Source: Propionibacterium sp. oral taxon 192 str. F0372
GTDB lineage: Bacteria > Actinomycetota > Actinomycetes > Propionibacteriales > Propionibacteriaceae
Direction of reading: 5' to 3'
Assembly (NCBI RefSeq): GCF_000413315.1
Contig: NZ_KE340297.1
Coordinates: 1,248,586 to 1,312,585, forward strand
DNA: 64,000 nt
The notes beneath the pieces were generated by a model. The model saw only the letters and a list, made by a program, of their open reading frames with translations, was not told the DNA's origin and ran no database searches. The stretch's first letter is position 1; the number at the start of each line of letters is the position of its first letter. Below, one piece after another: positions 1-7,722 of this stretch. A program made the position numbers and the translations under genes.

Positions 1-2
1 GT

Positions 3-188
3 CCCGAGGCCGCTTTGGTGGAAGCCTCAAAACAGGCTTCGTTGCTGGTCGTCGGCTCGAAGGGAAGGGGAGGGTTCGCATCCTTGCTACTTGGTTCCAC
101 ATCCCGCCATGTGCTGCGCGAGGCCTTCTGTCCGGTGGTCATCACCCGGGCCTCGGCAGGGTGGAAGGATCGCTCCGGTCGCGAGTGA
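3..188 (+). CDS. Universal stress protein, C-terminal fragment
   Basis: The reading frame is open from the left edge to a TGA at 186-188 and gives about 61 residues. It carries the UspA nucleotide-binding signature VVGSKGRGGF followed by LLLGSTSRHVLREA and CPVVI, i.e. the G-2x-G-9x-G-S/T motif that contacts ATP phosphates. It closely resembles the C-terminal end of the complete universal stress protein at 32305-33237, so it is probably a paralogous tandem UspA protein. The N-terminal part lies outside the window. It is transcribed toward the hem genes, which run the opposite way. Confidence 0.85.
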   Translation, partial: PEAALVEASKQASLLVVGSKGRGGFASLLLGSTSRHVLREAFCPVVITRASAGWKDRSGRE

Positions 189-200
189 TCCCCGGTCTGG

Positions 201-240
201 TGCCAATACCTGAATCTCAGGGCCAATACTCGAACCTCAG
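201..240. repeat. Two imperfect 20-bp tandem copies
   Basis: Two adjacent 20-nt units beginning GCCAATAC and ending CTCAGG match at about 17 of 20 positions. They lie in the convergent gap between the universal stress protein gene and the hemL side. No function is evident; a terminator remnant or chance duplication are both possible. Confidence 0.35.
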
Positions 241-407
241 GAGTGTGTGGCTTCAAACCAGCCGATCATCAGTTCCCGGCTGTACCGGGCATCCTGCTCC
301 CGGTCGGCCTCCTCGACGTCGTGAGTCTCCAGCTCCAAGATGTAGCTGCCAGTGCCCTTCATGAGCCGGTACTCACCGGCCACGTCGGGATATGGCCCAG
401 AGATCAC
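237..407 (-). CDS. Possible small protein coupled to hemL
   Basis: A 56-codon frame starts with GTG only 4 nt after the hemL TAA stop and ends at TGA 237-239. The peptide has balanced acidic and aromatic content (for example GSYILELETHDVEEAD and MIGWFEATHS), and its codons mostly end in G or C like the neighbouring genes. That is unusual for random sequence. No ribosome-binding site is visible, so translation would rely on coupling to hemL. It may be a real small protein of the hem operon or the surviving tail of a deleted gene. I do not recognise a family. Confidence 0.35.
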   Translation of the reverse strand: MISGPYPDVAGEYRLMKGTGSYILELETHDVEEADREQDARYSRELMIGWFEATHS

Positions 408-411
408 GTCG

Positions 412-1704
412 TTAGCTTCGGGCCGCAGCAGCTGCCGCGATGGGCAGGGCGGTCTCCAGTACATCGAAGGCCTCCTCGTCCATGGCGTCGTTGACGAACC
501 ACGCCTCGAAACATGACGGGGCCATCCACACCCCTTCGTCGAGCAAGGTGTGGAAGAAACGGGAGAACCGGGCGGTGTCCTGGGTCTTCGCCGAGTCATA
601 GTCTGTGACCGGCCGGTCGGTGAAGAACACCGAGAACAGGTTGCCCCAGGCATTCATCGTGTGCGGTACCCCGGCCTCGTCCAGCGCGCGGATGACCATC
701 TGTTGCAGCCTCGACGACAACTCGTCGAGATGGGGGTGCACCCCGGTGGAAAGTTCTAGCGTTGCCAGTCCCGCCGCCGCGGCGACCGGGTTGCCGCTCA
801 ACGTGCCTGCCTGGTAGACCGGACCGGCCGGTGCTAGCTGGTCCATGATCTCGGCTCGCCCCGCCAGGGCAGACAGCGGGAAACCGCCGCCCACCACCTT
901 GCCGAAGGTGAATAGATCGGGCGCCCAGCCCTCCTTTGGGCCGACCAGACCCCAGTAACCGGCTGACGACAAGCGGAAACCAGTGAGCACCTCGTCGAGC
1001 ACGAATAGTGCTCCGTTGTCATGACAGAGTTTGGCGCACCCGGCATTGAATCCTTGTGGGGGGACGATCACGCCCATATTTGCCGGCACCGGTTCGGTGA
1101 TCACTGCGGCGATCGCATCGCCCCGCTCGGCGAAAAGGGCATCCAGGAGATCAAGACGCCCATAAGGCAGCACGACGGTGCCTGCGGCGGTGCCCCGGGT
1201 GACACCGGGTGAGTCAGGCAAACCGAGAGTCGCCACGCCGGACCCCGCGGAGGCCAGCAGCGAATCCGAGTGTCCGTGGTAGCACCCAGCGAATTTCACC
1301 ACCACCTCGCGCCCGGTTACCCCGCGCGCCAGACGGATCGCGGTCATCACCGCTTCGGTTCCTGAGGAAGTGAAGCGCACCCGCTCGACTGGATCGACCA
1401 TGGAGATGATCCGTTCGGCCAGTTCCAGCTCCGGCACGCACGGGGCACCGAAAGAGGAAGACTTCGCGACGGTGGCATTGATCGCATCCACCACCTGCGG
1501 GTGGGTATGGCCCAGGATCATCGGCCCCCAGGAACCGACCAGGTCGACGTAGCGTCGCCCTTCGACGTCGGTGATCCAGGTGCCGTGAGCCTCGGCGGCG
1601 AACTGTGGGGTGCCTCCCACAGAGCCGAAGGCCCGGACTGGGGAGGATACCCCGCCGGGCATGGCTGCGCGGGCCCTGGCGAACAATTCTTTGCTGGTGC
1701 TCAT
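412..1704 (-). CDS. hemL: Glutamate-1-semialdehyde 2,1-aminomutase
   Basis: PLP-dependent enzyme that converts glutamate-1-semialdehyde to 5-aminolevulinate, the second step of the C5 heme pathway, in the cytosol. The 430-residue product begins MSTSKELFARARAAMPGGVSS, the usual HemL N-terminus. It has the class III aminotransferase features LDEVLTGFR (PLP-contacting Asp) and FGKVVGGGFPLSALAGR, whose Lys forms the Schiff base. An upstream in-frame ATG at 1746 would overlap hemB. ATG 1704 was chosen because a GAGGAAG ribosome-binding site sits 5 nt before it and the protein then matches the family length. It follows hemB by 19 nt in the same operon. Confidence 0.95.
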   Translation of the reverse strand: MSTSKELFARARAAMPGGVSSPVRAFGSVGGTPQFAAEAHGTWITDVEGRRYVDLVGSWGPMILGHTHPQVVDAINATVAKSSSFGAPCVPELELAERIISMVDPVERVRFTSSGTEAVMTAIRLARGVTGREVVVKFAGCYHGHSDSLLASAGSGVATLGLPDSPGVTRGTAAGTVVLPYGRLDLLDALFAERGDAIAAVITEPVPANMGVIVPPQGFNAGCAKLCHDNGALFVLDEVLTGFRLSSAGYWGLVGPKEGWAPDLFTFGKVVGGGFPLSALAGRAEIMDQLAPAGPVYQAGTLSGNPVAAAAGLATLELSTGVHPHLDELSSRLQQMVIRALDEAGVPHTMNAWGNLFSVFFTDRPVTDYDSAKTQDTARFSRFFHTLLDEGVWMAPSCFEAWFVNDAMDEEAFDVLETALPIAAAAAARS

Positions 1705-1723
1705 GTCTTCCTCGATCATCTGG

Positions 1724-2740
1724 TCAGCGTGGGCAGTGCTTGTCATCGTGACGGTTGGAGTGCCGGACGGGACGTTCGCTCAGCCATTTGGCCACCTCGA
1801 CGGCCCAGTAGGTGACGATGATGGAGGCCCCGGCCCGGCGCACGCCGGTGAGTGCCTCCAAGATGGCGGCCCTGCGGCTGATCCACCCATTGGCGGCTGC
1901 GGCCTCGATCATCGAGTATTCGCCGGACACCACATAGGCGCTGACCGGGACATCGGCCATGTCCGATACCTCGCGAACGATGTCCAGATAGGCGAGAGCG
2001 GGTTTGACCATGACAATGTCGGCCCCCTCCGCCAGATCAAGGCGGGTTTCGCGTAAGGCCTCGATGCGGTTGGGAGCATCCTGCTGATAGGTGCGACGGT
2101 CTCCGGCCAGGGAAGAATCGACGGCTTCGCGGAATGGACCGTAGAAGGCCGAAGCGTATTTGGCGGCATAGGCCAGCAGCATGGTGTCGGTGAGCCCAGC
2201 CTTGTCAAGAACGGCTCGACAAGCGGCGATCTGTCCGTCCATGGCCCCGGAGGTGCCGAGCATTGTCGCCCCGGCCCGGGCCAAGGTGAGAGCCATCTGC
2301 TGGTAACGGGCTAAGGTCGCGTCGTTGTCCACCCGGCCCGATTCGTCGAGTACCCCGCAGTGGCCGTGGTCAGTGAACTCGTCCAGGCACAGATCGGCGA
2401 TGACCGGCAGATGTGTCACCTTCGTCAAGGCCCGTACCCCTCTGGCGAGAATGCCCTCGGGATCGGATGCCCCGGATCCGATGGCGTCCTTGCGCTGTGG
2501 GATGCCGAACAACATGATGGCCCCGATACCAGCATCCTCCGCCTCGCGCGCAGCGATGATCAAGGATTCGAGGGAGTGCTGGCGTACCCCGGGCATTGAG
2601 GAGATCTCCCGGGGCTCGTCGAGGCCTTCGACCACGAACATCGGCAGCACCAGATCGGCCGGGTGCAGGCGGGTCTCGGCGACGAGACGGCGCACCCCGG
2701 GTGTTTGGCGCATACGGCGCGGGCGGTGGGTGATGTTCAT
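1724..2740 (-). CDS. hemB: Delta-aminolevulinic acid dehydratase (porphobilinogen synthase)
   Basis: Condenses two 5-aminolevulinate molecules to porphobilinogen. The 338-residue protein has both active-site lysines, in [12 protein letters not shown] and in the Schiff-base motif [13 protein letters not shown]. The metal-binding segment reads [14 protein letters not shown], i.e. Cys-x-Asp-x7-Cys. That keeps two of the three cysteines of zinc-type enzymes and replaces the middle one with Asp, so metal use cannot be assigned with certainty. A TAGGGT hexamer lies 7 nt before the ATG, which suggests its own promoter and a leaderless message. This matters because a foreign cassette separates it from hemA/hemC/hemD. 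It is followed by hemL. Confidence 0.95.
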   Translation of the reverse strand: MNITHRPRRMRQTPGVRRLVAETRLHPADLVLPMFVVEGLDEPREISSMPGVRQHSLESLIIAAREAEDAGIGAIMLFGIPQRKDAIGSGASDPEGILARGVRALTKVTHLPVIADLCLDEFTDHGHCGVLDESGRVDNDATLARYQQMALTLARAGATMLGTSGAMDGQIAACRAVLDKAGLTDTMLLAYAAKYASAFYGPFREAVDSSLAGDRRTYQQDAPNRIEALRETRLDLAEGADIVMVKPALAYLDIVREVSDMADVPVSAYVVSGEYSMIEAAAANGWISRRAAILEALTGVRRAGASIIVTYWAVEVAKWLSERPVRHSNRHDDKHCPR

Positions 2741-2747
2741 GAGCCCA

Positions 2748-2753
2748 ACCCTA
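2748..2753 (-). promoter_or_regulatory. Putative hemB -10 element (leaderless)
   Basis: TAGGGT on the minus strand lies 7 nt from the hemB ATG, the spacing expected if transcription begins at or next to the start codon. The same hexamer occurs 6 nt before the hemA GTG. No convincing -35 box is visible. Confidence 0.4.
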
Positions 2754-2914
2754 GTGCTCGGGTGGGGTGTCCGGCATCCGGGAGGCTGCTCGGGTCAAAC
2801 CTGTGGATAACAACGGTTCTCCGAGCAGCGAGCCAGATCGGATGTGAAGGAGACAACCCAGGAAACAAGCTCATTGAGGAGTTCTTGATGCGTGGGCTGC
2901 TGTTCCGCGAGCGC

Positions 2915-2952
2915 GCATGGGGGACCAGTAGCGGCACTGGTTCCCCCCCATG
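2915..2952 (-). terminator. Strong hairpin after the lipase effector gene
   Basis: A 15-17 bp near-perfect inverted repeat (GCATGGGGGACCAGT arm, 6-nt loop) sits 25 nt beyond the stop of the 2977 gene, in its direction of transcription. There is no U-tract, which is common for actinobacterial terminators. It separates cassette A from hemB. Confidence 0.55.
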
Positions 2953-2976
2953 CAGCGATGAGAAGGCTCAGTGCTC

Positions 2977-4797
2977 CTACTTATTCCACTCCCCAGCACC
3001 TGGATGCTGGCTCCTGAGATCGCTGTTCCTATTGGGGTCCTGCATTGAACCCACAACGTCGTTGATGCTGTGTCCCTTGCTAGGATCCCAGGAATCCGGG
3101 TCTTCAAGGGTGTAATGCGTACCCGGCGCATCATGAATAGACCCTGAAACGCCAGGAAGTTTCTCCTGGGCGAGTGTCAACGGATCATCGGGTGTCGAGT
3201 AGGTTCTGATGCTGTTATTGGCATTGGCCTGCACTTCTTCGGGGGTCTGTCCGGTCATTGCAGCAATCTGGTCGTAGGTGGAATCGGAGACGCCAGCGGC
3301 GTTCATCGTCACCGCGCTTCCGCCGGTTGCCATTGCAGCCTCCGCAGCGAGACGGCCGCCCAAGGAGTATCCGGTATAGACCGTGTCGTCGCCATGACCG
3401 CTTTGCTCCAGGGCGGTGGCCAGCCCGATGGCATTGGCGGTCTGCGGAGAAACTGTCATGGACCCCACTCCGTCCTCGTAGACATCTGCATCGGCACCGC
3501 CTATGGCTGTTTGCCCGGGGCCGTCACCGGTTGCTCCCATGACAACACTCACTTGAGGACGGTCAGCCGGAAGTGGATTGCCGTTCGAATCGACGAAATT
3601 CCCATCTTTGTCCTGTGCAACGTAGACTCCTGCGGCAAAGCCATTCTCATCCTGGAGCATGTCTGGAGTGATTCCCAAGCTCTTGAGTATCTCTCTGTCA
3701 TGCTCATTGTTCGGATCGAGTTGATGATAGACACAACCTTCGGGAGCGCCAGGAATGGGCACATCTCCGGTGTTCGGCGGATCGAAGTGCTGATTCAGCA
3801 AAGCCATGCCGTAGTCCTCGGCGTGGGGTTCGTTGCCCTTCATCTGGTCGGCGCGTGAACCCTCGGCGGCAGGAGCACCCATGGGACCAGGGTCCTTCTC
3901 CCCGCGGAGCACGCATCCGGCCCGGTGCAGTGTTTCTCCGGCGCCTCTCACTTTGCCCATGGCTTGGGCGCCGGTCGACACCGTATCATTCATCAGGTCA
4001 ACAAAATGTGTCAGGCAATCTGCAGCGAACTCGTAGGCCCACGCGATGGCTTGTGCTATAGCAGCTTTCTTCCCAGTTTCGAAACCCTCCTTAGCGCCCT
4101 CGACTGCCCCTTCAGCACCACCGGTGAATAGTCCCTTGGTGGCTCCCCAGACTCCGCCAGATTCCCAGCCCTCTTTCATGCCCTCGAATGATCCAGTTGC
4201 GCCGCCTACAATTGTTCCTCCGACTGTGGATCCTCCGATCATTACGGTCCCGGACCCCAAGCCGAGCATGACTTGACTGGCAATATGCTGAATCATTTCG
4301 TGGATGCCGTCGCGCAGAACCTTCCGGAGCGCGCCGACATTGTCGGCCACGACCATTTCCATCTTTCCGATGAGGTTTGGAAGTTTCGCGTATGCCTTGC
4401 ACAGATTCTGGGTCGATTTGGCGATTTCCTTGAAGGCATCACTCGCTGGCCCGCTCCAGTTCTGTCCTGCGGCCTGAGTCGCGGCGTGGAAGGCAACAGC
4501 TTGAGCCATCCCTGCGTCCTGCCCGACCTTGCTGATCGCTTGGGCGCAACTCTTGATCCCTTCAGGATCACCAGCAAGTTTATCCAGAAGATCCTGGAAA
4601 TCTGGTAGAACCTCTACGAAGAAGGAAACCAGTTCGGTGATCAAGCCGCCTGGGACCCAATCTTGGGCATTGAGAATCAAGCCAAGCTGGTCGATCAGGC
4701 TCGTATCGGACTCCGGAACATCCTTATAGGTGTTGTAGCCCTCCTCCAGAATGGAAGTGGCCTGATTGATCTGTTCGAGTGCTGCTACCATGACCAC
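2977..4797 (-). CDS. WXG-type secreted effector with C-terminal lipase-like alpha/beta-hydrolase domain
   Basis: 606 residues. The N-terminal part is helical with a WXG100-like turn, NWSGPASDAF, near residue 114. A Gly-rich hydrophobic stretch follows at about residues 185-225. The C-terminal third has the nucleophile elbow GYSLGG near residue 478, the GxSxG signature of lipases and esterases. A plausible catalytic Asp lies in STPDDPLT and a His in GHSIND near residue 576. The layout resembles polymorphic T7S effectors with Mbeg1/DUF2974-like lipase tips; family naming is inference. It is the last gene of cassette A, right after the EspC-like gene. No immunity gene adjoins it. A second ATG at 4791 is an alternative start. 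Confidence 0.75.
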   Translation of the reverse strand: MVMVAALEQINQATSILEEGYNTYKDVPESDTSLIDQLGLILNAQDWVPGGLITELVSFFVEVLPDFQDLLDKLAGDPEGIKSCAQAISKVGQDAGMAQAVAFHAATQAAGQNWSGPASDAFKEIAKSTQNLCKAYAKLPNLIGKMEMVVADNVGALRKVLRDGIHEMIQHIASQVMLGLGSGTVMIGGSTVGGTIVGGATGSFEGMKEGWESGGVWGATKGLFTGGAEGAVEGAKEGFETGKKAAIAQAIAWAYEFAADCLTHFVDLMNDTVSTGAQAMGKVRGAGETLHRAGCVLRGEKDPGPMGAPAAEGSRADQMKGNEPHAEDYGMALLNQHFDPPNTGDVPIPGAPEGCVYHQLDPNNEHDREILKSLGITPDMLQDENGFAAGVYVAQDKDGNFVDSNGNPLPADRPQVSVVMGATGDGPGQTAIGGADADVYEDGVGSMTVSPQTANAIGLATALEQSGHGDDTVYTGYSLGGRLAAEAAMATGGSAVTMNAAGVSDSTYDQIAAMTGQTPEEVQANANNSIRTYSTPDDPLTLAQEKLPGVSGSIHDAPGTHYTLEDPDSWDPSKGHSINDVVGSMQDPNRNSDLRSQHPGAGEWNK

Positions 4798-4803
4798 TCC
4801 CTA

Positions 4804-5142
4804 TCAATTGTTGAGCGAATCGATGCGCTCGCGAATTTTCGAAGCGACATCCTTGTTATTTGTCTCGGTCGCCGTGTAGTCTGCCGCCGATGCCGCCAAC
4901 TCATCACCGATCGAAAGAACCAATTTCCCGACCGATGACAAGAATTCCTGATGTGAATTAGTGGTGTAGGGCTCGGCGGTCTCCACCGAACCTTTCATGA
5001 TCAGTCCAAAAGCCGTGGTGTCCGGTGGAACGAGAATAGTTGTTAAATCTTTGAGAGCTTCTCCCACCACAGTCATCTGTGTTGAGCCATTGGTGAGACC
5101 AGCTTCCATGAACGACAACATGTCAAAGGAAAGAGCGGACAT
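4804..5142 (-). CDS. EspC/WXG100-like small T7S protein
   Basis: 112-residue all-helical protein resembling the ESX EspC-like (T7SS_ESX_EspC) group. The C-terminal region reads SAADYTATETNN and contains YTATE, a match to the general type VII secretion signal Y-x3-[D/E]. ATG 5142 was chosen over an earlier ATG because GGGAGG lies 6 nt upstream and because the 5175 start would overlap the preceding gene. The preceding TGA lies 1 nt before this ATG, so the two genes are translationally coupled. By context it is likely co-secreted with, or a partner of, the lipase effector. There is no direct evidence for secretion. Confidence 0.7.
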   Translation of the reverse strand: MSALSFDMLSFMEAGLTNGSTQMTVVGEALKDLTTILVPPDTTAFGLIMKGSVETAEPYTTNSHQEFLSSVGKLVLSIGDELAASAADYTATETNNKDVASKIRERIDSLNN

Positions 5143-5143
5143 G

Positions 5144-5890
5144 TCAAACCTCCCGGATGATGTTTGTAGGATCAATGCGGAGCGCGCCGAGCCCCTCGGT
5201 TATGGCCTCGGCGAGAACAGTGGCAAGTTCCATAGCAGACAATCGTTCAATGGCAGGGCGGAACTTCACCGAGGATAACCGGCCCGACCGGTCCACCGTC
5301 ACTGTCAGATGCTCGGTCACCACCTGGTGTTCTCTTGCCGAGTTCACGGCCTCAATGGTTGCCCGAACTACTGCTTCACTTCGAGCTCGTGCCCATTCGT
5401 TGTAGCCCTGATCCGGAGCATCAGGATCCATGTATGGGCGCAGAACTGCGGAGCCCTCCTCTGCCATGCGCGCGACCGCTTCAGCCAGACCGGCAGGGGG
5501 TGTGTAAGGACCCATGTCGGCCATTGGTGGGATGGTCACCTGGCACATCTCAATCGGGAAGTCCGGATCATCCTCAGCAACATTGCGGGCGAGCCGAATG
5601 TTACGCATATGGCGACGCTCCACGCCGTCGGTAATGCCAAGAGAATCGGTGAGTGCTCCTTGGACCCTCATCACTGAAGTACTCATCTCGATCATCGATT
5701 TTGACGAGAAGCTCTCGGCGAACCCGATGGCCTGGATCTCCCCAGAAGCTGAAAGGCGCAATTGTGTCAAACCATCATTGGCTGTCACATTGCTGTTGAC
5801 GATGGCAGCCTTCAACTGTTTCCCTCGGCGCCGCCATTCAGCCGCATGCCGTCGCGAGCGAGTATTCAACTCCTGCATCGGATCAGTCAT
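5144..5890 (-). CDS. Tandem YbaB/EbfC-fold protein of T7S cassette A
   Basis: 248 residues. Two segments have the YbaB pattern of a beta hairpin with a central Gly followed by a helix: LRLSASGEIQAIGF near residues 44-57 and LTVTVDRSGRLSSVKFRP near 195-212. The N-terminus is strongly basic (RSRRHAAEWRRRGKQ). YbaB proteins are small DNA-binding dimers; here two copies are fused and lead a T7S effector operon. The same arrangement recurs at 33435 and 51860, and in single-domain form at 11926. I infer an accessory or chaperone role, or a regulator; neither is established. It is the first gene of its operon, and GGGAG lies upstream of the ATG. Confidence 0.65.
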   Translation of the reverse strand: MTDPMQELNTRSRRHAAEWRRRGKQLKAAIVNSNVTANDGLTQLRLSASGEIQAIGFAESFSSKSMIEMSTSVMRVQGALTDSLGITDGVERRHMRNIRLARNVAEDDPDFPIEMCQVTIPPMADMGPYTPPAGLAEAVARMAEEGSAVLRPYMDPDAPDQGYNEWARARSEAVVRATIEAVNSAREHQVVTEHLTVTVDRSGRLSSVKFRPAIERLSAMELATVLAEAITEGLGALRIDPTNIIREV

Positions 5891-6106
5891 ATAACACTCC
5901 CATCTATTCTCGGATACAGCAACAGAACCAAGGCTAACCCCTCGCCAGGGTACGCGGCGGGGTATCCCTGGTCATTAACTGATGTTGAGTATTGACATGA
6001 GTTCTACGGACTAGCTGATCTTGAGTCTCTTCACTTAATACCTGGAGTCAAGAACTGTGGGTAGTCCTCTCATACGAGCGAGGATGTAGGAGCGGACTCA
6101 GTGAGT

Positions 6107-6817
6107 TCAGCCGGTGGCGCGGATGGTCTCGGCGACGTGGTCGGGGGCGGTGTGTGTGATTGTCACCGGCTGCCAGCCCAGATGCTCGGCTTCCGCGGTG
6201 GTGGATGGGCCGACGGCGAACACCTGGACTGTGCCTGCTGCCCAGTGCTCGGTTAGCGCGCGGACCGCGGAGGGGGAACGCAGCAGTACCCCGTCGACCT
6301 CGCCTGGGTCAGGCAGGGCGGGATCGGGGACCGGAACCATGGAGTAGACCGCCGCAGTGTGCACCTGCCAACCCCGCAATCCCAACCCCATCGCCAGGGT
6401 CGGTCTGGCCAGGGCGGACTGGGGTAGTAGGGCGACACCGGGAGGCAGATTATCGATTTCCTCCAGCAGATCGGCGGCGCTCACCCCGGAGCCTGTGTGG
6501 GTCACCTTCGCAGCTACCTGGGGTAGGGAGGCTGCTGTACGGGCACCCACCGTCCAGATCTCCAGACCGGCAGCGATACCCCTGGCCAAGTGAGCCTCCA
6601 GGTCGGGAACCAGATTGGCCCAGGCCTGCCAGGTGCGTGGTGAGGTGAGGAACAGAACCCCACCCCGGGACATCCGTACGGCTAGGCCGGTTGCATCACC
6701 GGTGTCGGCGGGCTGCACCATCTGCAGCAGCGGCACTGTTATCGAGTCGATCCCCACCGTGGCAAGCGCTTTTTCGTCGGTGGTGTTGCGATCGGGGCGA
6801 ACCAGCAGGATCTTCAT
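6107..6817 (-). CDS. hemD: Uroporphyrinogen-III synthase
   Basis: 236-residue protein that closes hydroxymethylbilane with ring-D inversion to give uroporphyrinogen III, the common precursor of heme and cobalamin. HemD sequences are poorly conserved. Recognisable features are the N-terminal LLVRP opening, the two-lobe size, GGVLFLTSPRTWQAWANL, and LLRSPSAVRALTEHW followed by VFAVGPSTTAEAEHLGW, which matches the second-lobe phosphate-loop region. Position is decisive: its ATG overlaps the hemC stop (ATGA). The next gene downstream in the same direction is cassette A rather than hemB. Confidence 0.88.
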   Translation of the reverse strand: MKILLVRPDRNTTDEKALATVGIDSITVPLLQMVQPADTGDATGLAVRMSRGGVLFLTSPRTWQAWANLVPDLEAHLARGIAAGLEIWTVGARTAASLPQVAAKVTHTGSGVSAADLLEEIDNLPPGVALLPQSALARPTLAMGLGLRGWQVHTAAVYSMVPVPDPALPDPGEVDGVLLRSPSAVRALTEHWAAGTVQVFAVGPSTTAEAEHLGWQPVTITHTAPDHVAETIRATG

Positions 6818-7710
6818 TGGCGTGCATCACCCAGCAGCGCGTCGCACACCATCGCCCCGAGAGCGGTGGCCTCGAATTGTGTTGTCACCACGCCTGTGCG
6901 GGAGATCCTGGCGTAGTTGATGCCACGGTGTTCGCTGATCTCGACGTGGAGTTGGAGGTGGATGTCGTCGATCCAGGTGGCGAGGGCTCCGATCGCGGTT
7001 GTGCAGGTGGCTTCCAACCCACCCAGCACCGAACGCTCGGCGACGGCGGCCAGCCGGGTGGGCAGGTCATCGATCACCGATAGTTGCCCGGCGAGTTCCT
7101 CGGTGCGGCATTCGACAGCCAATACCCCTTGTGCTGGGGCAGGAAGAATGAGTTCGGGCTCGATGAATGCGGTGATTCGCCCGGCGTATCCCAGCCTTTC
7201 GAGGCCGGCTGCAGCCAACACCGAGGCATCTACCTCCCCGGAATCCGCCTTGGCTAGGCGGGTGTCGACGTTGCCACGGATCGGGATGATTTGCAGATCG
7301 GGTCGCACCCGGTGGAGACCTTTTGCCCGCCGTGGGCTGGAGGTGCCTATCCGGGCTCCGGTGGGTAGTTCGTGGGGGCCCAGACCCGCGGGGCAGTAGA
7401 TGGCGTCGCGCGGGTCGGCGCGAGGCGGGAAGGCGGCGATGGTCAGCCCGGGCACCGGTGCCGAGGGTAGGTCTTTGGCCGAGTGCACCGCTAGGTCGAC
7501 CTCTCCGCTGAGCAGGGCGTCGCGCAGGGTGGCTACGAAAGCCCCTGGGCGTTTCGGGGCATCCAGTGGGATGGTGAGGTCGTCACCTTCGGATCGGATG
7601 GTGACGAGTTCTACTTCATACCCGGTGGCTGCTGTGATCATATCGGCAACCAGCCCCGATTGGGTGCGGGCCAGCAGTGATCCGCGGGTGCCGAGTCTCA
7701 GTGCGGTCAT
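6814..7710 (-). CDS. hemC: Porphobilinogen deaminase (hydroxymethylbilane synthase)
   Basis: 298-residue enzyme that polymerises four porphobilinogen units into hydroxymethylbilane. It begins LRLGTRGSLLARTQS and has the catalytic segment VDLAVHSAKDLP, the Arg-rich substrate-binding stretch RIGTSSPRRAKGL, IRGNVDTRL, and the dipyrromethane-cofactor cysteine in GGLEATCTTAIGA. A GAGGGGAGA ribosome-binding site precedes the ATG. It lies 12 nt after hemA and overlaps hemD by 4 nt, a co-translated hemA-hemC-hemD unit. Confidence 0.96.
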   Translation of the reverse strand: MTALRLGTRGSLLARTQSGLVADMITAATGYEVELVTIRSEGDDLTIPLDAPKRPGAFVATLRDALLSGEVDLAVHSAKDLPSAPVPGLTIAAFPPRADPRDAIYCPAGLGPHELPTGARIGTSSPRRAKGLHRVRPDLQIIPIRGNVDTRLAKADSGEVDASVLAAAGLERLGYAGRITAFIEPELILPAPAQGVLAVECRTEELAGQLSVIDDLPTRLAAVAERSVLGGLEATCTTAIGALATWIDDIHLQLHVEISEHRGINYARISRTGVVTTQFEATALGAMVCDALLGDARQ

Positions 7711-7722
7711 TGTCTCCCCTCC

